A model generated the notes under the pieces. That model was not told the DNA's origin. It did not search any database and worked only from the letters and a program-made list of their open reading frames with translations. Both the position numbers and the translations under genes were made by a program. Shown here in pieces: positions 7,081 through 13,531 of a DNA stretch of 13,531 nucleotides (within the stretch, counting starts at the first letter, position 1; each line of letters opens with the position of its first letter). This stretch comes from Chitinophagaceae bacterium (lineage in GTDB: Bacteria > Bacteroidota > Bacteroidia > Chitinophagales > Chitinophagaceae), in assembly GCA_026785745.1 (NCBI GenBank), contig JAJAZO010000007.1, positions 1 through 13,531 on the forward strand. The letters run 5' to 3'.

Positions 7081-8532
7081 TTATATATCTTTTAATTCAT
7101 TTTTTATCGGCTCAATCAGCATATCAATATCCCCTGCCCCGGCTGTTATCAATATTTCTCCAAATTCTTTGTTCACTGTTTTAGCATAATCATTCTTCAC
7201 CCAGTTTAGCAACTCTTCTTTTGTCATTACTCTTTTACTATCCTTTCCCATTCTATCCAAAATCATTTCGCTGCTCACACCTTCTATCGGTAATTCCCTG
7301 GCCGGGTATATTGGCAGCAGAATTACTTCATCTGCCAGATCCAATACTTCGGCAAACCCATCGGCCAGGTCTCTTGTTCTACTGTACAAGTGTGGTTGAA
7401 AAATTACTGTACATTTTTTTTGCCTGAACAAAGTTTTGGCACCATTTATCAAAGCCCTTAATTCTTCCGGGTGGTGAGCATAATCATCAACAAAAACCGG
7501 CCTCACCCACTTTCCCTGTCCACTTCGTACAGAAGGAGGAAGGATATACTCAAACCTTCTTTTCACTCCCCTGAAATTTTCCACCGCTGCTTTGATCTTT
7601 TCATTTTCTATTCCCAAAGAACTGGCTACTGCAATTGCTGCAACAGCATTTTCTACATTGTGCATCCCTCCCATATTCAGTTTAACATTTTTCAGCCTTT
7701 TATCTTTCAACATCACATCAAACTCATAACTTCCATTCATCATCCGGATATTGGCAGCATATATATCGGCACTTTCGTTTTGCAAACTGTAAGAGAGATA
7801 GTTCTGAGCTTTTAGTTCTTTAGTTCTCTCTAACCCGAATTTGCCTATTACTACCCCGCCTGCCTTTACTCTTTTACTAAAATCAATAAAAGCTTGTTCC
7901 ATAGCTTCTGCTGTTCCGTATATATCCAGGTGGTCGGCATCCATTGCTGTAATGATGGCCACATCCGGACTTAGTTTCAAAAAACTTCTGTCATACTCAT
8001 CGGCTTCTATCACACACACATTTCTTTCACTACTCCAGAAATTCGTTCCATAATTCACGGCAATGCCTCCGAGAAAAGCATTGCACCCAAATCCACTGTC
8101 CCGAAGCAAATGCGCCACCATCGTTGTAATGGTTGTTTTACCATGCGTTCCTGCAATACATATATTAAAAGAACTTTTACTTATAATCTGTAATACATCA
8201 CTTCTCTTTACCACTTTATATCCATTGGTTCTGTAATACACTAACTCCTTCTGCTCCTCCGGTATCGCCGGTGTGCAAACCACCAGGTCAACTTTTTTAG
8301 GAATCAAATCAACATTCTCGTCATAATGAACTTCAATGCCGTTTGCTTCCAGTTCTTTTGTCAGTACCGTTGGTGTTTTATCGTATCCGCTTACTTTCAC
8401 TCCGCCAGCATGAAAGAACCTGGCGATGGCACTCATACCAATTCCACCGATGCCGATAAAATACACTTCACTCAACTTCTCAATTCCCCGAAAGGGGGCA
8501 TTCAAAAGGACAGTATTGGCTTGTACGTTCAT
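7081..8532 (-). CDS. murC: UDP-N-acetylmuramate--L-alanine ligase MurC
   Basis: MurC is the cytoplasmic ATP-dependent ligase that adds L-alanine to UDP-MurNAc, the first amino acid of the peptidoglycan stem. The Rossmann-like N-domain carries FIGIGGIGMSAIARFF (25-40). The ATP loop is AGTHGKTT (127-134). The central domain has EADEYDRSF (176-184), DADHLDIYG (198-206) and HNVENAVAA (291-299). The C-terminal domain has VDDYAHHPEEL (348-358), IFQPHLYSRT (377-386) and TAGAGDID (463-470). At 483 residues it is a little long. About 15 residues precede the usual start of the fold, and an unusual run PPSVRSGQGKWVRP (332-345) lies between the RRFEY motif and the DDYAHHP motif; both sit over repeat-like DNA. 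It starts six bases after the murG stop, and its stop is one base before ftsQ. Confidence 0.98.
   Translation of the reverse strand: MNVQANTVLLNAPFRGIEKLSEVYFIGIGGIGMSAIARFFHAGGVKVSGYDKTPTVLTKELEANGIEVHYDENVDLIPKKVDLVVCTPAIPEEQKELVYYRTNGYKVVKRSDVLQIISKSSFNICIAGTHGKTTITTMVAHLLRDSGFGCNAFLGGIAVNYGTNFWSSERNVCVIEADEYDRSFLKLSPDVAIITAMDADHLDIYGTAEAMEQAFIDFSKRVKAGGVVIGKFGLERTKELKAQNYLSYSLQNESADIYAANIRMMNGSYEFDVMLKDKRLKNVKLNMGGMHNVENAVAAIAVASSLGIENEKIKAAVENFRGVKRRFEYILPPSVRSGQGKWVRPVFVDDYAHHPEELRALINGAKTLFRQKKCTVIFQPHLYSRTRDLADGFAEVLDLADEVILLPIYPARELPIEGVSSEMILDRMGKDSKRVMTKEELLNWVKNDYAKTVNKEFGEILITAGAGDIDMLIEPIKNELKDI
7498..7542. repeat. Repeat-like block read in frame inside murC
   Basis: The block encodes LPPSVRSGQGKWVRP, residues 331-345 of MurC. 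On the plus strand it reads CCTCACCC (7501-7508), then CCCTGTCC, then AGAAGGAGG (7531-7539). This resembles the CCTCACCCC element before ftsZ and the element before murD. Family MurC proteins normally need only a short loop here. That it is an inserted repeat is inference. Confidence 0.45.
8485..8498. repeat. Short hairpin inside the murC 5' end
   Basis: CCCC (8486-8489) pairs with GGGG (8494-8497) around a GAAA loop, with a T-G wobble outside. It lies 35 bases into murC and encodes part of NAPFRG (11-16), residues that precede the conserved fold. It could be a fragment of a dispersed repeat or a local message structure. Confidence 0.35.
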
Positions 8533-8538
8533 TACAAC

Positions 8539-9687
8539 TTAAATCACTTTCAAAATTTCTTCTGCTATCACTTTATCAGCATTATTTATTGCTAAGGCTG
8601 CAATATTTTTTCTAAGTTCATCTTGTTTGCTTTCATCCATTGACAGTTCAATTGTCATGAATACCAGTTTTTGTATCACTTCATGATCCTTTACCATCAA
8701 TGCTGCATTCTTTTTTACCACTTGCATCGCATTCACCGTTTGATGATCTTCCGCAGCAAAAGGGTAGGGTACGAATAGAACAGGTTTTTTAGATACACAT
8801 AACTCCGCAACGGTCATAGCTCCTGAACGGGCCACTACAATATCAGCGGCGGCATACGCATATTCCATTTGTGTAATAAACTCGTTGACCCACACTGTTT
8901 GCTTTCCAGCAGCACTCTCCTTTGCTTTTTCCGAATAAGTTTTTCCTGTTTGCCAGATTATTTGCAGCCCTGCATTCAATAAATTATTCAGCCCTTTATC
9001 AATGGCCTCATTAATGGATTTAGCACCGAGGCTGCCACCAACAACTAGAACTGTTTTTTTTGTTTCATCTAAGGAAAAGAATTTAATCCCTTCACTTCTT
9101 GTAATTGTTGCATCAGCTATAGAAGTCCTTACAGGGTTTCCGGTAACTCTTATTTTATCAGCCGGGAAAAATTTTTCCATTCCATCTGTGCCTGTAAAAA
9201 TTTTTTCCGCTTTTTTTCCAAGCATCATATTAGATTTTCCGGCGAAGGAATTCGACTCATGAATAAAAGTTTTAACCCCGGTTGCCTGTGCAAATCGTAA
9301 TACCGGAAAACTTGAGTATCCGCCCACACCAATAGCTGCATCAGGTTTGAATTTTTTGAAGATGGTTCGCACCTGCAAAAAACTTTTCATCAGCTTAAAA
9401 GGCAATCCAGCATTTTTTATCAAAGAACTCCTGTTAAATCCTGCTATATCCAATCCTTCTATTTGATAACCCGCCTGCGGTACTTTCTCCATTTCCATTC
9501 TATCCTTTGCACCAACAAACAATATTTCAATAGTGCTATCAATCTTTTTCAACGCATTCGCAATAGCTATTGCAGGAAAAATATGTCCGCCAGTTCCGCC
9601 ACCTGCTATTATCACTCTCAGCCCCCTCCGCCTCCGCCAATCGGCGGACGAACCAGAAACTTTATTATCAGTATTACTCTCACTCAT
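8539..9687 (-). CDS. murG: UDP-GlcNAc:lipid I N-acetylglucosaminyltransferase MurG
   Basis: MurG is the membrane-associated GT28 transferase that adds GlcNAc to lipid I, giving lipid II. The acceptor-side domain has the glycine loop AGGGTGGHIFPA (28-39), GVGGYSSFP (120-128) and HESNSFAGKSN (143-153). The last of these replaces the common HEQN form. The donor-side domain has GGSLGAKSIN (217-226), QTGK (246-249), ARSGAMTVAEL (286-296) and PYPFAAEDHQ (307-316). The 382 residues include about 24 extra at the N-terminus, with SADWRRRRG encoded by a palindromic repeat. I kept the ATG at 9687, 12 bases after the ftsW stop. A GTG at 9615, preceded by a GGAGGGGG run, is a reasonable alternative and would give a normal-length protein. 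It lies six bases before murC. Confidence 0.97.
   Translation of the reverse strand: MSESNTDNKVSGSSADWRRRRGLRVIIAGGGTGGHIFPAIAIANALKKIDSTIEILFVGAKDRMEMEKVPQAGYQIEGLDIAGFNRSSLIKNAGLPFKLMKSFLQVRTIFKKFKPDAAIGVGGYSSFPVLRFAQATGVKTFIHESNSFAGKSNMMLGKKAEKIFTGTDGMEKFFPADKIRVTGNPVRTSIADATITRSEGIKFFSLDETKKTVLVVGGSLGAKSINEAIDKGLNNLLNAGLQIIWQTGKTYSEKAKESAAGKQTVWVNEFITQMEYAYAAADIVVARSGAMTVAELCVSKKPVLFVPYPFAAEDHQTVNAMQVVKKNAALMVKDHEVIQKLVFMTIELSMDESKQDELRKNIAALAINNADKVIAEEILKVI
9633..9648. repeat. Palindromic repeat (CCGCC-loop-GGCGG type) in the murG 5' end
   Basis: TCCGCC (9633-9638) pairs with GGCGGA (9643-9648) around the loop AATC, next to a C-rich run (9622-9627). It is the third copy of the family seen at 4278-4295 and 5830-5845. 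If murG starts at 9687, the repeat encodes residues 14-19 (SADWRR). If it starts at 9615, the repeat lies in the leader. Confidence 0.65.
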
Positions 9688-9699
9688 ACCAGACTCACT

Positions 9700-10986
9700 T
9701 TATATTTCGGTGCCAACAGGTTGACTACTTGAAAAATTTCCTTCTTGTTGCTCCACATTTCTTGATACACTTAATATAATACCTATCGCCAGGCAGGTAA
9801 ATATGAAACTCGTTCCGCCCATACTTACCAATGGCAGCGTTACTCCGGTAACGGGAAATAAATTCACTGTTACCGCCATATTAGCCACTGCCTGAATAGC
9901 CAGTGTAAAACTTAATCCTAATGCCAGGAATGCCCCGAAAGCATAAGGACACCGCTTATAAATTCTGATACACCGGTATAAGAACACTAAATAGATGAAC
10001 ATAGTAAATGTCCCACCCATCAATCCATATTCTTCGATGATGATAGCATAGATAAAATCATTATATGCTTGTGGTAAGTAATCTCTTGTTGTACTGTTGC
10101 CGGGGCCAACACCAAATACGCCGCCTTTTGAAATAGCAATCTTTGCCTGATTTACCTGGTAAGCACCTTCATCTACGGCTTCTTTACTACCATAAATAAA
10201 ACTTTCCATCCTGCCAACCCATGTATCAACACGGCCAAACAATGTAGAGGAAGTTTTTGTCGTACTGACAGTAACAACATCTTCACTCTTCGCTTTTCCA
10301 TGACGAATAATTGCAGCAGAAACCAGGAATAAAATAGGAATTAATGCCACCCCGATTGTCAATAAAATATGTTTGGTGCTTACACGACCAATAAACATCA
10401 ATAATAAACAACTTGCGCCAAGCAATAATGCTGTAGAAAGATTGGCCGGAGCAATTAATGCACAGGTAATAGCAACCGGAGCAATTATTGGGAGAAACCC
10501 TTTTTTGAAGTCTTTTATTACATCCTGCTTTTTACTAATGAGCCTTGCGAGATACATGAACAAAGCCAGCCTTGCGAAGTCGGAAGTTTGCATCGTCATA
10601 TTAATCAGCGGCAATCGTATCCAGCGGCTTCCTTCATTCATTTTTACACCAAAGAATAATGTATAGAACAGGAGAGGCAGCGAAATCAGGAATGCAATTT
10701 TTGCTGCTCTTGAATAGAAAGTATAATTAACCAAGTGTGCAAAATAGATAACCATTATACCCGCCATTATAAAGGCAATCTGCTTGAAGAGATAAACTTC
10801 TGTATTTCCTCTGTAATTTTTATATGCCAATGAACCTGTCGCACTATACACAGCCAGTAATGAAACCAATGTCAGCAATATCACCAATGCCCAAATAACC
10901 CTATCGCCTTTAGTTTTGCTGATAAGATTATTCGCATTAAAGGTGTTCTTTAATCCTCCAAACCGTATATCTCTTGTTGCTTCCAT
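9700..10986 (-). CDS. ftsW: Septal peptidoglycan polymerase FtsW (SEDS family)
   Basis: FtsW is the inner-membrane SEDS glycosyltransferase that polymerises lipid II at the septum together with the class B transpeptidase FtsI. The 428 residues hold about ten hydrophobic helices, the first at 30-47. Family landmarks are NEGSRWIRLP (117-126), the long periplasmic loop with SKGGVFGVGPGNS (286-298) followed by DYLPQAYNDFIYAII (302-316), where D310 matches the catalytic aspartate, and FPVTGVTLPLVSMGGTS (377-393). An extra polar stretch, GKAKSEDVVTVSTTKTSST (230-248), precedes the usual loop. The position between murD and murG favours FtsW over its paralogue RodA. It starts five bases after murD and ends 12 bases before murG. 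Confidence 0.96.
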   Translation of the reverse strand: MEATRDIRFGGLKNTFNANNLISKTKGDRVIWALVILLTLVSLLAVYSATGSLAYKNYRGNTEVYLFKQIAFIMAGIMVIYFAHLVNYTFYSRAAKIAFLISLPLLFYTLFFGVKMNEGSRWIRLPLINMTMQTSDFARLALFMYLARLISKKQDVIKDFKKGFLPIIAPVAITCALIAPANLSTALLLGASCLLLMFIGRVSTKHILLTIGVALIPILFLVSAAIIRHGKAKSEDVVTVSTTKTSSTLFGRVDTWVGRMESFIYGSKEAVDEGAYQVNQAKIAISKGGVFGVGPGNSTTRDYLPQAYNDFIYAIIIEEYGLMGGTFTMFIYLVFLYRCIRIYKRCPYAFGAFLALGLSFTLAIQAVANMAVTVNLFPVTGVTLPLVSMGGTSFIFTCLAIGIILSVSRNVEQQEGNFSSSQPVGTEI

Positions 10987-10991
10987 ATTTA

Positions 10992-12332
10992 TTATAGTTC
11001 TTTCACAACTTGTTTAAACTGGTTACCCCGGTCTTCATAGTTTTTAAATAAATCAAAACTTGCACAGGCCGGGCTTAACAACACCACATCGCCTTTGGCC
11101 GCAAAATGAAAAGCTGCATGTACTGCTTCTGCCGCTGTAGTTGTGTTCACTATTGTGCTCATCGTGTTGCCAAATGCTTCATGAATTTTCCTGTTGTCAG
11201 TTCCAAGGCAAATGATGGCTTTTACTTTCTCTTTTACCAATTCTTCAATCAATGAGTAATCATTCCCTTTATCAACACCGCCCAAAATCAATACAGTGGG
11301 CTTTGTCATGCTTTCGAGGGCATACCAGGTAGAGTTTACATTCGTTGCCTTACTGTCATTAATAAACTCAACACCCCGCACCGTAGCCACATGCTCCATG
11401 CGGTGCTCCAGGCTTTGAAAATTCTGTACGGCCTCACGGATCTTATCTTTCCGGATGTCTAAGGTGGTGGCTGCCACACAAGCCGCCATTGTATTGTACT
11501 GATTATGCTTTCCTTTTAAAGCAAAATCAAATACACTCATGTTGGTAAAATCCTGTCCTGTTCTGATGTACATGTCCCCGTCTTTAATAAATGCTCCGTT
11601 TGGTAGTTCTCTTTTCATACTTATTGGCAGTTGGTTAGATTGAATATTGAATTGGTTTAGATATTTCATAGTTACTTCATCATCGGCGCAGTAGATGAAA
11701 TAATCATCTTTCTGCTGATTCATGGTGATACGAAATTTACTGTTGATATAATTTTCAAATTTGTAATCGTAACGGTCGAGATGATCTTCTGTAATATTTG
11801 TCAGAATGGCTATATCCGGCTTGAATGTTTTAATGTCGTCTAATTGAAAACTGCTTATTTCCACCACATATAAAGGCTTGGGGTCTTCCGCAACTCTTTT
11901 GGCAAATGAATCACCAATGTTTCCAACTATAGCACAATCAAGACCAGCTGTTTTGCAAATGTGGTAAATCAATGCAGTGGTAGTTGTCTTTCCATTACTG
12001 CCGGTGATGGCGATAATTTTACTGCTTCCTTTGAACCGGTAAGCCAGTTCCACTTCGCTGATTATATCAATTCCTTTTGTCCGTATCTTTTTCACTATTG
12101 CTGCTTTCTCCGGTATGCCGGGGCTTTTCATCACTTCATCAGCATTCAAAATTTTTGACCCGGTATGCTGCCCTTCTTCAAAATCAATCTTCGCATTCTG
12201 CAACTCGTTACGATACTCATTTTTCAAAGAACTTCCGTCAGAAAGGAATACATCATATCCCTGTTGCTTTGCAAGTAGTGCGGCACCCACACCACTTTCA
12301 CCTCCTCCCAATATGACAAACCTTTTACCCAT
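10992..12332 (-). CDS. murD: UDP-N-acetylmuramoyl-L-alanine--D-glutamate ligase MurD
   Basis: MurD is the cytoplasmic ATP-dependent ligase that adds D-glutamate to UDP-MurNAc-L-Ala. The N-domain has VILGGGESGVGAA (6-18) and KSPGIP (69-74). The ATP loop is ITGSNGKTTTT (109-119). Next come VVEISSFQLD (156-165), NITEDHLDRY (179-188) and SKFRI (198-202), whose lysine is the likely carbamylated residue. KGKHNQYN (273-280) and EHRME (309-313) open the C-terminal part, followed by NDSKATN (325-331) and SPACASFDLF with KNYEDRGNQF (420-439). The length of 446 is normal. It follows mraY after a 245-base gap that holds a repeat, and is packed tightly against ftsW. No clear promoter is visible in that gap. 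Confidence 0.98.
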   Translation of the reverse strand: MGKRFVILGGGESGVGAALLAKQQGYDVFLSDGSSLKNEYRNELQNAKIDFEEGQHTGSKILNADEVMKSPGIPEKAAIVKKIRTKGIDIISEVELAYRFKGSSKIIAITGSNGKTTTTALIYHICKTAGLDCAIVGNIGDSFAKRVAEDPKPLYVVEISSFQLDDIKTFKPDIAILTNITEDHLDRYDYKFENYINSKFRITMNQQKDDYFIYCADDEVTMKYLNQFNIQSNQLPISMKRELPNGAFIKDGDMYIRTGQDFTNMSVFDFALKGKHNQYNTMAACVAATTLDIRKDKIREAVQNFQSLEHRMEHVATVRGVEFINDSKATNVNSTWYALESMTKPTVLILGGVDKGNDYSLIEELVKEKVKAIICLGTDNRKIHEAFGNTMSTIVNTTTAAEAVHAAFHFAAKGDVVLLSPACASFDLFKNYEDRGNQFKQVVKEL

Positions 12333-12336
12333 GTTG

Positions 12337-12369
12337 CCTAACCCTCATTCCCTCTCCTTCAGAGAGGGA
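12337..12369. repeat. Dispersed GC-rich repeat with hairpin just upstream of murD
   Basis: CCTAACCCTC (12337-12346) leads into a perfect hairpin, TCCCTCTC (12349-12356) with GAGAGGGA (12362-12369) and a five-base loop. It ends only a few bases upstream of the murD ATG on the minus strand, so it would lie in the murD leader. It resembles the elements at 4161-4195 and inside murC at 7501-7540 in order and orientation. Confidence 0.6.
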
Positions 12370-12577
12370 CGTTGGGCTTCATATCTTTTTCAACTTTTTT
12401 AGTGCTGACTCATCAGCATCATAACATTAATCAACATCAGCCCAGTGTACGGAACACGGCTCTTCATAAGTATTGGTTTCAAATACAACTGCACCACAAT
12501 TCTATTGGATCAGAACGATAGTTTTCTACGGGGCCTGGATTGGCTTTTCAGTAATATTTTCTCAAAAGCAATAGTCC

Positions 12578-13531
12578 TTATCTCATCTTCAGTGTAACAA
12601 TACTCAACACCACCAGCAACACTGTCACAATCCAAAACCTGTTCACAATTTTCACTTCATGGTATCCTTTTACCTGGTAATGATGATGAAGTGGTGCTTT
12701 TAAAAAAGCTCTTCTTCCCACACCAAATCTTCTCTTAGTGTATTTGAAATACCCGACCTGTATCATCACACTCAACGTTTCCACGAAAAACACACCACAG
12801 AAAATCGGCAATAACAATTCTTTGTGAACGATAATAGCCAGCGATGCAATGATTCCACCCAATGTCAAACTACCTGTGTCGCCCATAAAAATCTGCGCAG
12901 GATAAGAGTTGTACCACAAAAAACCAATACAAGCCCCAATCATTGCTGCAATAAATATGGACAGCTCTCCCAAATCAGGTATGTACATGATGTTGAGATA
13001 ATCAGCAAACACCAGGTTTCCACTTGCATAAGCGAATATGCCGAGCAGTACTCCTATAATCGCTGATGTCCCTGTAGCCAGTCCATCCAATCCATCCGTA
13101 AGGTTGGAACCGTTTGATACAGCCGTGATAATAAAAATCACAACCAGTATATAGAGAATCCATGTATAATTTCTCCACGAAGCTGGCAGCAACTTGGAAT
13201 AATTGAATTCATGATTCTTTACAAATGGAATAGTTGTCAATGGTGTTTTTGTTTCAGTGAAATATTTTGTTTTACCACTTACTTCTCTCGAAAAAACTGA
13301 CTTATCTGTAGGCGGTACTTTACCTACATATTCTCTCCAAATTTTTACTTCACTGTTGAAGTAAAGAGTAGCTCCGACTGTAATTCCTAATCCAACCTGT
13401 CCTAGAATTTTAAACCAACCCGCCAATCCGTCATTACTTCCCTTTTTATACTGTTCTCCTTTTTGCTGTGCTACTCTTTTACCTCGCAGCTTTAAATAAT
13501 CATCTATAAAACCAATGATGCCCAGCCACAC
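12578..13531 (-). CDS. mraY: Phospho-N-acetylmuramoyl-pentapeptide transferase MraY, 5' end outside the window
   Basis: MraY is the inner-membrane enzyme that transfers phospho-MurNAc-pentapeptide to undecaprenyl phosphate, giving lipid I. The 318 codons visible lack the N-terminal helices; the GTG at the window edge is an internal valine. Active-site landmarks are the aspartate pair in [13 protein letters not shown] (7-19), [10 protein letters not shown] (143-152), FMGDTGS (215-221) and the histidine cluster APLHHHYQ (279-286), with several membrane helices between them. The stretch from about 58 to 117 is a polar insertion ([15 protein letters not shown]...KLLPASW) of the kind typical of Bacteroidota MraY. 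The stop is TAA (12578-12580). It is the most upstream dcw gene here; murE and ftsI would be expected further upstream. Confidence 0.97.
   Translation of the reverse strand: MWLGIIGFIDDYLKLRGKRVAQQKGEQYKKGSNDGLAGWFKILGQVGLGITVGATLYFNSEVKIWREYVGKVPPTDKSVFSREVSGKTKYFTETKTPLTTIPFVKNHEFNYSKLLPASWRNYTWILYILVVIFIITAVSNGSNLTDGLDGLATGTSAIIGVLLGIFAYASGNLVFADYLNIMYIPDLGELSIFIAAMIGACIGFLWYNSYPAQIFMGDTGSLTLGGIIASLAIIVHKELLLPIFCGVFFVETLSVMIQVGYFKYTKRRFGVGRRAFLKAPLHHHYQVKGYHEVKIVNRFWIVTVLLVVLSIVTLKMR

Noticed and set aside
12380..12420. CTGATGAG motif on the minus strand, like a hammerhead ribozyme core
   Set aside because: No stem II follows the motif and no matching CGAAA with flanking stems is present.
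12399..12467. A 22-residue minus-strand frame (MKSRVPYTGLMLINVMMLMS...) before murD
   Set aside because: It is too short, has no ribosome binding site, and overlaps a more protein-like remnant in another frame. There is no sign that it is a leader peptide.
13529..13531. GTG at the right edge as a start codon for mraY
   Set aside because: It falls just before the first catalytic aspartates, where MraY should already have its first membrane helices. The gene continues outside the window.

Overview
The window is a division and cell wall (dcw) cluster from a member of the Bacteroidota, most likely of the Chitinophagaceae type. The reasons are the gene order mraY-murD-ftsW-murG-murC-ftsQ-ftsA-ftsZ, an FtsZ beginning MIHFDLPKEK, the large insertion in MraY, a modest GC content, A-rich leaders in place of strong Shine-Dalgarno sites, and short GC-rich palindromic repeats scattered between and inside genes. 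The family-level assignment is inference.

Layout, left to right. Positions 1-228 hold the 3' end of a plus-strand gene that ends at an intrinsic terminator (257-291). Two minus-strand accessory genes follow: an unrecognised 122-residue protein (425-793) and a 366-residue membrane protein (839-1939). The latter joins an exported NTF2/SnoaL-like domain, one membrane helix and a cytoplasmic PD-(D/E)XK nuclease-fold domain. An intrinsic terminator on the minus strand (1997-2024) separates this pair from the dcw cluster. The rest, 2117-13531, is dcw on the minus strand. In transcription order it is mraY (5' end outside the window), murD, ftsW, murG, murC, ftsQ, a possible 49-residue small ORF, ftsA and ftsZ.

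How the genes work together. MraY, MurG, MurC and MurD make lipid II and its UDP-linked precursors. FtsW polymerises lipid II into septal peptidoglycan, FtsQ belongs to the periplasmic divisome, FtsA tethers FtsZ to the membrane, and FtsZ forms the ring. From murD to ftsQ the genes are packed with gaps of 1-12 bases, which suggests one transcript with translational coupling. Larger gaps (173-245 bases) lie before murD, ftsA and ftsZ, and each carries palindromic repeats.

The main points of interest are the membrane-anchored NTF2/nuclease-fold protein, repeat-like sequence that appears to be absorbed in frame into murC and murG, the possible small gene between ftsQ and ftsA, and a 675-residue FtsZ with a very long linker and a tail beyond its usual C-terminal peptide. 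No RNA genes, CRISPR arrays, insertion sequences or phage genes were seen.
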